From contig NZ_JAGTWO010000004.1 of NCBI RefSeq assembly GCF_018842675.1, positions 2,852,001 to 2,916,000 on the forward strand: 64,000 bases of DNA, given 5' to 3'. This DNA comes from Candidatus Pantoea bituminis (GTDB lineage Bacteria; Pseudomonadota; Gammaproteobacteria; Enterobacterales; Enterobacteriaceae). Made by a program: the position numbers and the translations under genes. The number at the start of each line of letters is the position of its first letter. Position 1 is the stretch's first letter. Below are positions 1 to 11,344 of this stretch, piece by piece. The notes under the pieces were generated by a model. It was not told the origin of the DNA. It saw nothing but the letters and a program-made list of their open reading frames with translations, and did not search any database.

Positions 1-1
1 T

Positions 2-145
2 GACGTGCCAGCCGCGCTGTTGCCGCAAACGTCGGTTAGCGTGCCATTGCGTTTGAGTGGGATAACGCCTGATCAACTGGGTTATATCCGCGTGCACGAT
101 GTGGTGGGAGAAAGCGCCGCCCCAACCGTCCCTGCTGCGCAGTAA
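2..145 (+). CDS. C-terminal end of an unrecognised protein (partial)
   Basis: An open frame runs in from the left edge and stops with TAA at 143-145, giving about 47 residues that end in GESAAPTVPAAQ. It converges on secF, with a strong hairpin between them, which supports a real gene end. The visible part has no motif I recognise; the Ala/Pro-rich tail looks like a disordered C terminus. In E. coli yajD lies here, but this tail does not look like the HNH protein YajD. No function is assigned. Confidence 0.5.
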   Translation, partial: DVPAALLPQTSVSVPLRLSGITPDQLGYIRVHDVVGESAAPTVPAAQ

Positions 146-150
146 GCGCC

Positions 151-188
151 AAAAAATGGGCTGCCAGTTGGCAGCCCATTTCATTTTA
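151..188. terminator. Bidirectional rho-independent terminator after secF
   Basis: A 13-bp perfect stem (154-166 pairing with 169-181, core GGGCTGCCA) has a two-base loop. It is preceded by an A-run and followed by a T-rich stretch, so it can end transcription from both the left-edge gene and the secDF operon. Confidence 0.85.
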
Positions 189-198
189 TTTGCCAGAA

Positions 199-1167
199 TT
201 ACGGCAGAATTGAAGGCTGATCGGCGCCCTCTTTCTCTACTTTCTGTACCAGCATATGTTCGCGTTTCATGCCCAGCTTCAGCGCCAGCGCTGAAGAGAC
301 ATAAATCGACGAAACGGTACCAATCGTCACACCGATCAACATGGTCAGCGAGAAGCCTTTCAGCAACGCACCACCAAAGATGAACAGGATCAGGATCATC
401 GCCAGCGTCGTCAGCGAGGTGATCAAGGTACGGCTCAGCGTTTGGGTCAGCGACACGTTAGTGATGTCGTAAGAAGAGCCGCGACGAATCTTGCGGAAGT
501 TCTCACGGATACGGTCAGAAACCACGATTTTATCGTTGAGTGAGTAACCAATCACCGACATCAGCGACGCGACAATAGTCAGGTCGATTTCGATGTGGAA
601 CAGCGCCAGCAGGCCGCAGGTAATGATCACGTCATGCGCCAGCGCTAGCACGGTGCCCAGCGCCAAACGCCACTCAAAGCGAATACCGATATAGATCAGA
701 ATCGCGATCAGGGCCGAAAGCAGCGCCATCGCACCCGCTTGCGCTAAATCGCTGCCCACACTTGGGCCAACGAATTCGATACGCTTCACGGTGGCACTTT
801 GCTGCGTGGTTTGGTTAATTACCGAGACCACTTTGTTACCTAACTCAGTGCCCGCCGGGCCTGAAACGGGCGCCATGCGCACCATCACGTCACGGCTGCT
901 ACCGAAGTTCTGCACCAGCGGCTCATCAAAGCCCGCTTTCACCAAATCGCCACGCAGCACCTCGAGATCGGCGGGTTTCTCAAGGCTGATCTCAATAACC
1001 GTACCGCCGGTAAAATCGAGACCCCAGTTGAAACCACGCACGCCGACAATGGCAATCGCGGCAACAATCAGTAGCCCCGAAATGATGAAGGCCAGCGTAT
1101 CCCAGCGCATAAAGTCAACGACTTTACGGCCGTGGTTCAACTGCTCAATAGAATAATCCTGTGCCAC
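199..1167 (-). CDS. secF: Protein translocase subunit SecF
   Basis: SecF is an inner-membrane RND-fold partner of SecD. The SecDF-YajC complex uses the proton motive force to help pull preproteins out of SecYEG. The frame gives 322 residues beginning [15 protein letters not shown] after a GTG start, against 323 in E. coli. I chose GTG at 1167 because GAGGAG sits six bases upstream and the longer frame has no family similarity there. The [12 protein letters not shown] motif and six predicted membrane spans are present. It starts 10 bases after secD stops, so the two are one operon. Confidence 0.97.
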   Translation of the reverse strand: MAQDYSIEQLNHGRKVVDFMRWDTLAFIISGLLIVAAIAIVGVRGFNWGLDFTGGTVIEISLEKPADLEVLRGDLVKAGFDEPLVQNFGSSRDVMVRMAPVSGPAGTELGNKVVSVINQTTQQSATVKRIEFVGPSVGSDLAQAGAMALLSALIAILIYIGIRFEWRLALGTVLALAHDVIITCGLLALFHIEIDLTIVASLMSVIGYSLNDKIVVSDRIRENFRKIRRGSSYDITNVSLTQTLSRTLITSLTTLAMILILFIFGGALLKGFSLTMLIGVTIGTVSSIYVSSALALKLGMKREHMLVQKVEKEGADQPSILP

Positions 1168-1177
1168 AACGCACTCC

Positions 1178-3025
1178 TCAAATAGACAGCTTGTTGATGC
1201 GTTTGCCACCGTAAACCAGGTTAACAATGGCACGGGTTCCAACAATCGCGGTGAACATGGAGGTGGCAATACCAATTGCTGTGGTAATTGCAAAACCTTT
1301 GATCGAACCGGTACCGACCGCGTAAAGAATGATAACTTTGATCAGCGTCGTTACGTTGGCATCGACAATACTTGAGAAGGCGCCTTTATAACCTTCATGA
1401 ATTGCCTGCTGAACGGAACGCCCATTACGCAGCTCTTCTTTAATACGTTCGTTTATCAGAACGTTGGCATCAACGGCCACCGCCAGCGTCAACACGATAC
1501 CGGCAATGCCTGGCATAGTTAACGTTGCACCCGGCAACAGCGACATAATGCCGACAATCAACACCAGGTTAACCAACAGTGCGCTGGTCGCAATCAAGCC
1601 GAATTTCTTGTAGAACACCACCATAAACAGAATGGAGGCAAGCAGGCCCCACAAGCAGGCTTCCAGACCCTGGGTAATATTTTGCTGACCCATGGTTGGA
1701 CCGATAGTGCGCTCTTCAACAATCTGAATCGGCGCGATCAACGCACCGGCGCGCAGCAGCAGCGAGAGCTGACGTGCTTCGTTCGGGTTGTTGATACCCG
1801 TGATACGGAAGCTATTACCCAAGCGAGACTGGATATTAGCGACGTTAATCACCTCTTCCTGCTTCACCAGAATGGAACGCCCGTTTGCATCTTTTCTGCC
1901 GCTGTCTTTGTACTCCACGAACAAGGTCGCCATCGGTTTACCGATGTTGTCCTTGGTGAAGTTGGACATGATGTTACCGCCCGCGCCATCCAGTGAAATA
2001 TTCACCTGAGGCTGGTTGTATTCATCCATGCTCGACGTCGAATCAGTGATGTGGTCACCCGTAAGAATCACGCGCTTGTACAGCACGACTGGCTGGCCAT
2101 CACGCATGTCTTTAACTTCTGAATCACCCGGTACACGTCCGCTAGCCGCCGCACTTGGATCCACGCTAGTGTTCACTACGCGGAATTCCAGCGTTGCGGT
2201 TGCACCCAAAATTTCTTTGGCACGCGCAGTGTCCTGAATACCTGGCAGCTCAACCACGATGCGATCAGAACCTTGACGCTGTACCAGCGGCTCGGCAACA
2301 CCCAGTTGGTTCACACGATTACGCAGGATAGTAATGTTCTGCTGAACAGCATATTCACGGGCTTCGCTGAGACGTGCATCGCTCATGGTGGCGCGCAATG
2401 AATCCGCCCCGCTGCTGTTGATCACCAGATCCTGATGACGTGAGCTTAACCAAGAGACGGCAGCATCGCGGCTTGCCGCGTCGCGGAAACGAATTTCCAC
2501 ACCGTAATTAGCGATTTTATTGACAGTGGTATAAGGAATGTTTTTTGTGCGCAGGTCGCTACGCAGCGTGTCGGCGTTCTGCTCTTGCAGTTTGCCTAAT
2601 GCGGTATCCATATCCACTTCCATCAGGAAGTGCACGCCACCGCGCAGATCAAGGCCAAGTTTCATGGGCTCTGCTGAAAGCAGAGAGAGCCAACGTGGCG
2701 TAGCAGGGGCAAGGTTTAACGCAACAACATAGTTCTCGCCAAGCGCTTTCAGGATGGTTTCACGGGCGCGTAACTGCACGTCAGTGTTAGCAAAGCGTGC
2801 CGTGATAGCGCCATTTTCCAGCGCAACGGATTTGCTCTGAATATTATCTTGTTTTAATGCGGACTGAATCTGATCCAACGTTTGCTCACTGGCGGCGCTT
2901 CCGCGCGCACCAGTGATTTGAACGGCCGGATCCTCACCATACAGGTTGGGAAGTGCGTATAGCAGGCCGACAGCAATGACGACGACCAGCATGATGTACT
3001 TCCACAAAGGATAACGATTTAACAC
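1178..3025 (-). CDS. secD: Protein translocase subunit SecD
   Basis: SecD is the larger RND-type subunit of SecDF. Its big periplasmic P1 domain holds emerging preproteins. The 615-residue length equals the E. coli protein. An N-terminal membrane span (residues 9-25) is followed by the periplasmic region with the [16 protein letters not shown] motif near residue 125. A C-terminal block of five spans contains the [15 protein letters not shown] sequence typical of the proton path. It lies between yajC and secF in one operon. Confidence 0.98.
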   Translation of the reverse strand: MLNRYPLWKYIMLVVVIAVGLLYALPNLYGEDPAVQITGARGSAASEQTLDQIQSALKQDNIQSKSVALENGAITARFANTDVQLRARETILKALGENYVVALNLAPATPRWLSLLSAEPMKLGLDLRGGVHFLMEVDMDTALGKLQEQNADTLRSDLRTKNIPYTTVNKIANYGVEIRFRDAASRDAAVSWLSSRHQDLVINSSGADSLRATMSDARLSEAREYAVQQNITILRNRVNQLGVAEPLVQRQGSDRIVVELPGIQDTARAKEILGATATLEFRVVNTSVDPSAAASGRVPGDSEVKDMRDGQPVVLYKRVILTGDHITDSTSSMDEYNQPQVNISLDGAGGNIMSNFTKDNIGKPMATLFVEYKDSGRKDANGRSILVKQEEVINVANIQSRLGNSFRITGINNPNEARQLSLLLRAGALIAPIQIVEERTIGPTMGQQNITQGLEACLWGLLASILFMVVFYKKFGLIATSALLVNLVLIVGIMSLLPGATLTMPGIAGIVLTLAVAVDANVLINERIKEELRNGRSVQQAIHEGYKGAFSSIVDANVTTLIKVIILYAVGTGSIKGFAITTAIGIATSMFTAIVGTRAIVNLVYGGKRINKLSI

Positions 3026-3050
3026 GGCAGTTCCCTTAGGGAAATAAAAA

Positions 3051-3382
3051 TTACAGCGCCTTCATAGTACCTTTCGGCAGGACGGCAGCCACGAAATCAC
3101 GTTTAACAACCACTTCATTCGTTTCATTCAACGCGATAGAAACGTAACCGGTTTCTGATACTTTCGTCACGCGGCCCACTAAACCACCGCTGGTCAGTAC
3201 TTCATCACCCTTAGAGATAGAATCCATCAGCTTCTTGTGCTCTTTTGCACGTTTCTGCTGAGGACGCAGGATCATGAAATAGAAAATCAGGCCAAATACC
3301 ACCAGCATGATCACCAGAGAATACGGACTTCCCTGAGACGGTGCGCCTGCTGCAGCCACGGCGTCAGAAATGAAAAAGCTCA

Positions 3383-3383
<1 letters not shown>
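3051..3383 (-). CDS. yajC: Preprotein translocase subunit YajC
   Basis: This small 110-residue membrane protein co-purifies with SecDF. One membrane span (about residues 21-39, [19 protein letters not shown]) is followed by a basic cytoplasmic domain beginning [11 protein letters not shown]. It starts in a TAATG overlap with the tgt stop codon, so translation is probably coupled. secD follows after 25 bases. Confidence 0.97.
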
Positions 3384-4561
<1,178 letters not shown>

Positions 4562-4566
4562 TTATA

Positions 4567-4684
4567 ACCGTCATACTTCAAACTGCCTGCGCGTTAGCTG
4601 CTCTTGTCCACCCGAATCACTGACCAGAGTAAGCTCATTGGGATGAACGCGTTTGCCGCTTTCAGGCAATTCGAATTATTTAGG
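4567..4684 (-). repeat. ERIC element (reverse orientation) between queA and tgt
   Basis: Read on the minus strand, this roughly 118-bp sequence follows the ERIC layout from CCTAAATAATTCGAATTGCC to GAAGTTTGAAGTATGACGG-like ends. The core dyad has TTGGGATGAACG..AGAGTAAGCTC with several substitutions. It is more degenerate than the copies near 63.5 kb. It lies inside the queA-tgt transcription unit and would form a hairpin in the mRNA. Confidence 0.85.
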
Positions 4685-4699
4685 TTATCGCTAATATAA

Positions 4700-5770
4700 T
4701 CAGGCGCCGACGATCTCTTGCGGTGCCTGCGGGTTTTTGCTGATAAACATCGCATCGCCATAACTGAAGAAACGATATTGCTCAGCCACAGCAGCTTGAT
4801 ACGCTGCCATGGTGTGCTGATAGCCGGCAAAGGCCGAAACCAGCATAATCAGGGTCGATTCGGGCAGATGGAAATTGGTGATCAACGCGTCGATCACCTG
4901 ATAGTGGTAGCCCGGATAGATAAAAATTTGGGTGTCGTCAAAGAAAGGGGCAATCAATGCCTCCTGGCTGGCTTTCGCCGCACTCTCCAACGAGCGCACT
5001 GAAGTCGTGCCTACCGCCACAACTCTATTGCCGCGCGCTTTACACGCCAGCACCGCATCTACCACTTCTTGCGGTACTTCGGCGTATTCGGCGTGCATAT
5101 GATGCTCTTCAATGGTTTCAACGCGCACCGGCTGGAAGGTTCCCGCGCCGACATGTAACGTAACGAAAGCCATTTCAACGCCCTTCTCTTTCAGCGCCTG
5201 AAGCAGCGGTTCGTCAAAATGCAAACCGGCGGTTGGCGCTGCTACCGCACCCGGACGTTCGCTGTAAACCGTTTGATAAAGTTCACGATCTGCCTCTTCA
5301 TCGGGACGATCGATATAAGGCGGCAGCGGCATATGCCCGACGCTGTTAAGAATGTCCAGCACGGCGCGGTCATCTTCAAAGACGATCTCAAACAGCGCAT
5401 CATGGCGTGCCACCATAGTGGCTTTTACGCTTTCGTCATCGCCCAGCAGTAACTCTGCGCCCGGTTTAGGCGCTTTTGAGGCGCGTACATGTGCCAGCAC
5501 GCGCTTGTCGTCGAGCATGCGCTCTACCAGCATTTCGATTTTGCCCCCGCTGGCTTTGCGACCAAAGACACGTGCAGGAATCACGCGGGTATTGTTGAAT
5601 ACCAGCAGATCACCGGGGTTGAGCTTATCCAGCACATCCGTAAATACGCCGTGCGTTAGTGCGCCACTTTGGCCATCCAGCGACAGCAAACGGCAACCGC
5701 TGCGCTGCGCCTGCGGGTAATGGGCGATAAGAGATTCGGGCAATTCAAAAGCAAAATCGGCGACACGCAT
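4700..5770 (-). CDS. queA: S-adenosylmethionine:tRNA ribosyltransferase-isomerase QueA
   Basis: QueA transfers the ribosyl part of SAM to preQ1-tRNA to make epoxyqueuosine. The start [19 protein letters not shown] at 5770 gives 356 residues, exactly the E. coli length. The upstream in-frame extension is unlike the family and was rejected. Family signatures include [31 protein letters not shown] and [16 protein letters not shown]. It is divergent from acpH and heads the queA-tgt-yajC-secDF unit. Confidence 0.97.
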   Translation of the reverse strand: MRVADFAFELPESLIAHYPQAQRSGCRLLSLDGQSGALTHGVFTDVLDKLNPGDLLVFNNTRVIPARVFGRKASGGKIEMLVERMLDDKRVLAHVRASKAPKPGAELLLGDDESVKATMVARHDALFEIVFEDDRAVLDILNSVGHMPLPPYIDRPDEEADRELYQTVYSERPGAVAAPTAGLHFDEPLLQALKEKGVEMAFVTLHVGAGTFQPVRVETIEEHHMHAEYAEVPQEVVDAVLACKARGNRVVAVGTTSVRSLESAAKASQEALIAPFFDDTQIFIYPGYHYQVIDALITNFHLPESTLIMLVSAFAGYQHTMAAYQAAVAEQYRFFSYGDAMFISKNPQAPQEIVGA

Positions 5771-5862
5771 GCAAGACTTCTTTCTCAGGCAAAAACAGGC
5801 GGCACAGTTTAGCGGAAAATCGACCAATTCTGAACAACTGGCTGCGCAAAGGCAGTTCAGCC

Positions 5863-5868
5863 TATAAT
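5863..5868 (+). promoter_or_regulatory. Perfect -10 hexamer abutting the acpH start
   Basis: A consensus TATAAT ends six bases before the acpH ATG. A transcript from it would begin at or within two bases of the start codon. There is no Shine-Dalgarno sequence in between. The -35 region is weak. Confidence 0.55.
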
Positions 5869-5874
5869 GCGCCC

Positions 5875-6456
5875 ATGAACTTTCTTGCTCATCTTCACCT
5901 CGCCCAGCTCGCCGACAGCTCGTTACTCGGCAATCTGATGGCTGATTTCGTTCGCGGAAACCCGCATCAGCACTGGCCAACGCCGGTCGCTGACGGCATT
6001 CTTATGCACCGTCGTCTAGACGTCATGACCGATTCGCTGCCAGAAGTCCGTGAAGCGCGTCAGCTGTTTCGCCCCGAAACCTATCGCGTTGCGCCAATTA
6101 CTCTTGACGTGATTTGGGATCATTTTCTGGCGCGTCACTGGACCACGTTTCATACCACGCTGTCGCTGGCGCAATTTTCTGCCATCGCAGAAAAAGAGAT
6201 TATGCCGCAGCTGGCGTCCACGCCTGATGAGTTTAAATCGCTAAACGCCGTAATGTGGCGTGAACGCTGGTTTGAGCATTATGCGCAGCCCGCAAGGCTT
6301 GAACGTGTGCTGCATGGCATGGCGAGCCGGCGTCCACGCTTAGCTGCCCTGCGCGACTCCTATCAGGATTTTGTCGATCACTATCCGGCGCTAGAGAAAC
6401 TTTTCTTTCAGTTTTACCCGCGCCTGATGGCGCTGGCACACCAGCGGCAACTTTAG
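5875..6456 (+). CDS. acpH: Acyl carrier protein phosphodiesterase
   Basis: AcpH removes the 4'-phosphopantetheine group from holo-ACP. The 193-residue length equals E. coli AcpH. It shows the N-terminal [10 protein letters not shown] and [10 protein letters not shown] motif, MHRRLD, and [11 protein letters not shown] typical of the HD-like family. It is divergent from queA, as in E. coli. No Shine-Dalgarno lies upstream; a -10 box sits next to the ATG, so the mRNA may be leaderless. Confidence 0.96.
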   Translation: MNFLAHLHLAQLADSSLLGNLMADFVRGNPHQHWPTPVADGILMHRRLDVMTDSLPEVREARQLFRPETYRVAPITLDVIWDHFLARHWTTFHTTLSLAQFSAIAEKEIMPQLASTPDEFKSLNAVMWRERWFEHYAQPARLERVLHGMASRRPRLAALRDSYQDFVDHYPALEKLFFQFYPRLMALAHQRQL

Positions 6457-6541
6457 AATTCGAGACCAATCCGTATAACGTTCCTGGGCTGAGCACCGTA
6501 ATCTCTGCGGCGACTTTATTTGCGCTTCACCAGGGAAAATC

Positions 6542-7792
6542 ATGCAGCAACATATTATCAGCTGGCTCAAAGAAGCTGGCCTCCAGCATTACACCGATAC
6601 CGTCGCACTGTTAATTGTGCTGGCGACAATTATTCTGATCTCTGTTATTACCCACGTCATCCTTCATCGCACGCTGATGCCGTTGCTACGTAACCATGCT
6701 GAAAAAAGCAGCCGCCAGTGGCCAAAAGCCATGATTCATAATCGCCTGTTCAGCCGTTTTGTCTGGCTGATGCAAGGCGTGTTATTCAAACTGCAAACTG
6801 AACTCTTCTTGCATAACAGCGAGCAGGTTTACACCGCCATTATTGTGGTGGCACAAGTCTGGATGATGATTTTTGCGCTGCTGATGTTCTTCTCGCTGCT
6901 GGATATTTTGCAGCAGTTAAGCAGCAACAGCGCGCTAGCGCAGCAGATTCCCGTACGCGGCATTATTCAAACTCTGAAGCTTATCGCCGCTATTTTGATG
7001 ATTATCATGGTGATTTCGCTGCTGTTAGGCAAATCGCCGGGCGTGCTAATCACGGGTTTAGGTGCCATGACCGCGGTGCTGATGCTGGTGTTTAAAGATC
7101 CGATTCTGGGATTAGTGGCGGGCATCCAGCTCTCTGCGAATAACATGCTGAAGCTGAATGACTGGCTGGAGATGCCGAAATATGGTGCTGACGGTGCCGT
7201 TATCGACATTAGCCTGACCACGGTGAAAGTGCGTAACTGGGATAACACCATTGTTACCATTCCAACCTACGCGTTGATTTCTGATTCGTTCAAAAACTGG
7301 CGCGGTATGTCAGAATCAGGCGGACGCCGCATCAAGCGCAGCATTCACATTGATACCACCAGCATCCGCTTTCTCGAGCAGGATGATGTGCAATCGCTGA
7401 AAAGCGCGCTTCTGTTGTCACCTTATCTGGAGAGTAAAACGCAGGAATTGATTTCCTATAACGCACAGCTAGGTTGCGATCTCACCTCGCCACTGAATGG
7501 TCGTCGTCTGACGAATGTTGGCACCTTCCGAGTCTGGCTTGAAAGCTGGTTGAAAACGCATCCGCAAATTCATAAAGGCATGACGCTAATGGTGCGCCAG
7601 CTGGCACCAGGCCAGGACGGTTTGCCGGTGGAAATTTATGTTTTTACCAACACCACGATTTGGCAAGAGTATGAAAATATTCAGTCAGATATTTTTGACC
7701 ATGTTTTCGCTGTGCTGCCGACCTTCGGTCTGCGCGTTCATCAGGCGCCAACCGGCAATGATATGCGTATGATCGGTAAAGCTACCGCTTAA
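6542..7792 (+). CDS. ybdG: Mechanosensitive channel of the MscS family, YbdG (MscM) type
   Basis: The 416-residue protein resembles E. coli YbdG (415), a miniature-conductance mechanosensitive channel acting in osmotic downshock. It has about five N-terminal membrane spans and a pore-lining segment near GLGAMTAVLMLVFKDP. The MscS beta domain follows, with the strongly conserved NMLKLNDWLEMPKYGADG and VRNWDNTIVTIPTY stretches. A Shine-Dalgarno-like CAGGGAAA precedes the ATG. It appears to be a single-gene unit between acpH and the phosphatase. Confidence 0.93.
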   Translation: MQQHIISWLKEAGLQHYTDTVALLIVLATIILISVITHVILHRTLMPLLRNHAEKSSRQWPKAMIHNRLFSRFVWLMQGVLFKLQTELFLHNSEQVYTAIIVVAQVWMMIFALLMFFSLLDILQQLSSNSALAQQIPVRGIIQTLKLIAAILMIIMVISLLLGKSPGVLITGLGAMTAVLMLVFKDPILGLVAGIQLSANNMLKLNDWLEMPKYGADGAVIDISLTTVKVRNWDNTIVTIPTYALISDSFKNWRGMSESGGRRIKRSIHIDTTSIRFLEQDDVQSLKSALLLSPYLESKTQELISYNAQLGCDLTSPLNGRRLTNVGTFRVWLESWLKTHPQIHKGMTLMVRQLAPGQDGLPVEIYVFTNTTIWQEYENIQSDIFDHVFAVLPTFGLRVHQAPTGNDMRMIGKATA

Positions 7793-7978
7793 TTGCCTTC
7801 TCGAAAAAGTCCGTATGCGGTAAAAAGCGTGCGGACGCACTTCTCCCCTTCTTGCCATCGGTGGCTATCTGCGGCTTAATGAAGCCTTTCTTAACTTTTG
7901 TTAAGTCGATCACACAGCCAGACCGCCTGCTCAGGCGTTTCTTCCGTTCGATATGTCTCAAAATCATAAGAGGGAAAG

Positions 7979-8791
7979 ATGTCATCCGCTTCGACTTCTG
8001 AAACAGACGCGCGCTACCGTTATGCCTGCGAAATTGCCCGTGCGGCTGCCAGCCGTGCTTATTCCTGGTATCAACAGCGCCAAAAATTAGTGGTGGAACA
8101 CAAGAGGGATCTCCAGGACGTCGTCAGCGAAGCCGACCGCAACGTGGAAGACCTGATCAAAACGCTGATCGCTGAACGTTACCCGGACGACGCGGTGATC
8201 GGCGAAGAAAGTGGCGGTAATACGCAAGGTGCCACCTATGTTTGGGTGGTTGATCCCATTGATGGTACCGCCTGTTTCATTAATGGGCTGCATAACTGGT
8301 GCGTTTCGCTGGCCGTGTTATGCGAAGGCGAAGCGGTGATCGGTGTGGTGTGCGATCCCAATCATCAGGAGCTGTTTCATGCCCGTCAGGGACAAGGTGC
8401 ATGGATGAATGAAACCCGGATTCATGCTCATAACGCCCAGCATTTAAATGAAGGTTTACTCGGTTTAAGTAATTCCAGCCGCGTTCCCTCAGAAAGCGTC
8501 ACCTCGCTAATTACGGGGTTAACCGCTCAGGGTGGAATGTTTATTCGCATCGGCTCTGGCGCTTTAACCAGTGCCTGGGCGGCTGCAGGACGGCTAATCG
8601 GCTATTACGAAGCGCACATGAATCCATGGGATAGCTTGCCAGGTATCGTTTTAATGCGTGAAGCAGGCGGTGTGACCAATGATTATTTGCGCAACGACGG
8701 GCTGAAAAAGGGTAATCCAGTATTGTTAGCCAATGCGGCTATTTATCAGCAAATCAAAGCATTGGTCGATAATAGCGCCCTGCTCGACTAA
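7979..8791 (+). CDS. Inositol-monophosphatase-family phosphatase
   Basis: This 270-residue member of the Li-sensitive, Mg-dependent IMPase superfamily hydrolyses a small phosphomonoester. The metal-binding motifs are visible: GEES (about 75-78), DPIDGT (92-97) and the C-terminal WDSLPG (about 214-219). The family includes SuhB, CysQ and HisN-type histidinol phosphatases. The context gives no pathway clue, so the substrate stays open. AGGGAAAG precedes the ATG at good spacing. Confidence 0.85.
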   Translation: MSSASTSETDARYRYACEIARAAASRAYSWYQQRQKLVVEHKRDLQDVVSEADRNVEDLIKTLIAERYPDDAVIGEESGGNTQGATYVWVVDPIDGTACFINGLHNWCVSLAVLCEGEAVIGVVCDPNHQELFHARQGQGAWMNETRIHAHNAQHLNEGLLGLSNSSRVPSESVTSLITGLTAQGGMFIRIGSGALTSAWAAAGRLIGYYEAHMNPWDSLPGIVLMREAGGVTNDYLRNDGLKKGNPVLLANAAIYQQIKALVDNSALLD

Positions 8792-8820
8792 ATACGTCAA
8801 GCCGGTACAGGCGCCTAAGT

Positions 8821-9260
8821 TGGCTGCCCCTTTTTCCGCTGGCGAGCAGGGGTATTTTGCTCGCGGCGGCGGGTGACTCCCCGCTACACGCAGAGGAACA
8901 GTATCAGTTAGAAAAAGAGGTAAAGCTGAGTCGTCATGGCGTTCGCTCTCCTATACGGGGTAATCGCCAGGACACAGAAGCAGACACGGCCCGGACGACG
9001 TGGAGTATCGCCGACGGTGAATTATCCGGGCATGACTATAGCGCGGTGGTGAATAAAGGACGCTGGCAAGGCGAACATTATCGTCAATTAGGGCTGCTCA
9101 GCACGGGCTGTCCAACGCCTGATGAGACATATGCACCCGCCAGCCCACTTCAACGCACCCGCGCCATCGCATAAGCATTGGTTGAGGGTGCTTTTCCCGG
9201 CCACGGCGCAAATCACTCCGTTATTGCGGCTTCTCACAGCCAAAGACGACCTCAGTAATG
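8821..9260 (+). pseudogene. Histidine acid phosphatase / phytase-like pseudogene
   Basis: A remnant of an AppA/Agp-type periplasmic acid phosphatase. It keeps the signal-peptide-like start, the catalytic LSRHGVRSP motif (phosphohistidine site) and the SPLQRTRAIA motif. There, TAA at 9172-9174 replaces the Gln codon normally following, and the frame continues ALVEGAFPG before all similarity is lost. No ATG start is seen and the half that should carry the HD motif is missing. This is true decay (nonsense plus truncation), unlike the single-base slips elsewhere in the window. Confidence 0.8.
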
Positions 9261-9310
9261 AGGTGTTATACACGGCGCAACGACACGGCATCAGACAAAC
9301 TGTAGAATAA

Positions 9311-9885
9311 CGCCGGCCAGTACGCTTTAACCTTATCAATTCAGCGCAGAGGCATTCTCTAAGGCGCTGTATTATAAATAAATATACCCCATTAATTACG
9401 ATACTTCGGTTCTGAATGCTAATAAATAACAGGGTAAAATAAATAAATAGTTCACGTACCATGATTAATTAAAAAATCAGCAAATGGCACAATTCTCATT
9501 TCATTACAGAGACTGTTCGGCACTATATTTTTGTATTAGGATAGCGCTGTCAATCATCCCTTTGAATTACTCTCTTTATTTTTTGATTTTGTTTCGGCGA
9601 ATAGTTTCGCCGCTTTTATTTATTCACACAGCAATATGATTAAATTAGTCAACCCATTGAAATTAAAAGATAAATAATATTTAAATATAAAAAAATACAT
9701 CAATAAATTTTTTAACGCTTTGCTGAATCCGTTTTAATAATAATCCATCTGTTTTCGCGGATGAGTTGGCCGGGTATTATTCGATTTTTTAAAAGCGATT
9801 TAACGCCCGCTAAACTTACACTTCACCGGATTTATTCATTGCCAGCCTAATTACTGACACCCACCTGTTAAGCTATTTAACAGAT
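9311..9885. other. AT-rich intergenic region with no gene seen
   Basis: About 575 bases of AT-rich sequence follow the phytase remnant. I see no codon-biased frame. One small hairpin (CGGCGAA/TTCGCCG, 9595-9612) followed by T-rich sequence could be an old terminator on the plus strand. It probably represents the decayed 3' part of the phosphatase locus. Confidence 0.5.
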
Positions 9886-9888
9886 AGA

Positions 9889-9917
9889 AAGAGAGCCCCT
9901 CATGAAGAGAGGCTCTC
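9889..9917 (-). terminator. Terminator after proY
   Basis: An inverted repeat (GAGAGCC at 9891-9897 with GGCTCTC at 9911-9917) lies seven bases beyond the proY stop. On the minus strand it is followed by TTTCTATC. Confidence 0.65.
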
Positions 9918-9923
9918 TCGCGA

Positions 9924-11276
9924 TCAAGCCTGCTTACGCACCAGTTTATAACCGAGCAGCAGTACAACGATCCACACCATACCGACATACAGCGAGATAC
10001 GTGTATCCGGGAAATAACCAATCAGGCCGATAATAAACACTAAAAACACCACGCCCACACCGGCTGTCCAGCTACCACCGGGTAGCGCAAAATTCAGTTT
10101 GCTGGCCGCTTCTTTACCGATTTTGCGACGGAAAGCGATCTGCGACAGCAGGATCATGATCCATACCCAAACCGTGGCAAACGTTGCCAGTGAAGCAATC
10201 ACCAGGAAGACTTTTTCGGGCATCAGGTAATTAAGGTACACCGCAATCAGCATGGCAAACATCATGACCACCACCGTGACCCATGGAATACCGCGTGCAG
10301 AGACTTTCATAAAGATCTTCGGTGCATGGCCCTGCTGTGCCATGCCATGCAGCATGCGTCCCACGCCAAAGACATCACTATTAATCGCTGACAGCGACGC
10401 GGTCAACACCACGAAATTCAAGATTGAAGCCGCTGCAGCAATACCAAGATGCTGGAAGGTTAATACAAATGGGCTCCCGGAAGTGCCGACCTGATTCCAG
10501 GGGTAAATCGACATGATGACAAACAGCGTACCGACGTAGAAGACCAGAATACGCATGGGAACAGAGTTAATAGCACGGGGAATTGAAATGGCCGGATCTT
10601 TGGCTTCACCCGCTGTAATCCCAATAATTTCAATGCCGCCATAGGCAAACATCACCATTTGTAGCGACAGCAACATGCCAACAATACCGTGAGCGAAGAA
10701 GCCGCCATTGGTCCACAGATTGTGGATGCCGGTGGGCTGTCCACCGTTGCCAAGCCCCCAGATAATCATGCCAAAACCGGCCAAAATCATCACGATAATG
10801 GTGGCGACTTTGAAAAAAGAGAACCAAAACTCGACTTCGCCAAACACCTTAACGCTCATCAGATTCACGGCACCGATAATCAGTACCACACTCAATACCC
10901 AAATCCAGTGTGGGACATCGGGAAACCAGACGCCCATGTAGATACCGAAAGCGGTGACATCGGCAATAGCGACGATCAGGATCTCAAAACAGTAGGTCCA
11001 GCCGGTGATATACCCGGCTAAAGGGCCAAGATAATCTTGGGCATAGCGAGAAAAAGAGCTGGCCTGTGGATTGTTCACCGACATCTCACCCAGCGCTCGC
11101 ATGATGATGTAAGCCACTGCGCCACCGATAATGTAAGCGAGCAAAACGCTCGGTCCCGCCATTTTGATAGCATCAGCAGAACCGTAAAACAGCCCGGTTC
11201 CAATCGCCGATCCCAGCGCCATAAAACGGATATGGCGCGTGCTCAGTCCGCGTTTGAGCTTATTGGTTTCTTGCAT
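9924..11276 (-). CDS. proY: Proline-specific permease ProY (APC superfamily)
   Basis: An amino-acid/proton symporter with about twelve spans in the inner membrane. I place the start at 11276 ([19 protein letters not shown]), matching the E. coli ProY N terminus and giving 450 residues. Family features include [20 protein letters not shown] in the first span and [17 protein letters not shown] in span six. brnQ lies just upstream, as in E. coli, but a terminator hairpin separates them, so proY may be read only by partial read-through or a weak own promoter. Confidence 0.93.
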   Translation of the reverse strand: MQETNKLKRGLSTRHIRFMALGSAIGTGLFYGSADAIKMAGPSVLLAYIIGGAVAYIIMRALGEMSVNNPQASSFSRYAQDYLGPLAGYITGWTYCFEILIVAIADVTAFGIYMGVWFPDVPHWIWVLSVVLIIGAVNLMSVKVFGEVEFWFSFFKVATIIVMILAGFGMIIWGLGNGGQPTGIHNLWTNGGFFAHGIVGMLLSLQMVMFAYGGIEIIGITAGEAKDPAISIPRAINSVPMRILVFYVGTLFVIMSIYPWNQVGTSGSPFVLTFQHLGIAAAASILNFVVLTASLSAINSDVFGVGRMLHGMAQQGHAPKIFMKVSARGIPWVTVVVMMFAMLIAVYLNYLMPEKVFLVIASLATFATVWVWIMILLSQIAFRRKIGKEAASKLNFALPGGSWTAGVGVVFLVFIIGLIGYFPDTRISLYVGMVWIVVLLLGYKLVRKQA

Positions 11277-11298
11277 AACAACCTGTACCTGTGAAAAT

Positions 11299-11325
11299 GA
11301 AAAAACCACGGGCAAGCCCGTGGTT
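11299..11325 (-). terminator. Intrinsic terminator/attenuator between brnQ and proY
   Basis: An 8-bp GC-rich stem (CCACGGGC with GCCCGTGG, two-base loop, extended by AA/TT) is followed on the minus strand by six T residues. It ends brnQ transcription before proY. Confidence 0.85.
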
Positions 11326-11344
11326 AGAGAAAAACTGTTTACCG

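Noticed and set aside
9088..9462. Minus-strand reading frame over the phytase remnant
   Set aside because: It has no recognisable domain, lies in AT-rich sequence and is antisense to clear phosphatase motifs.
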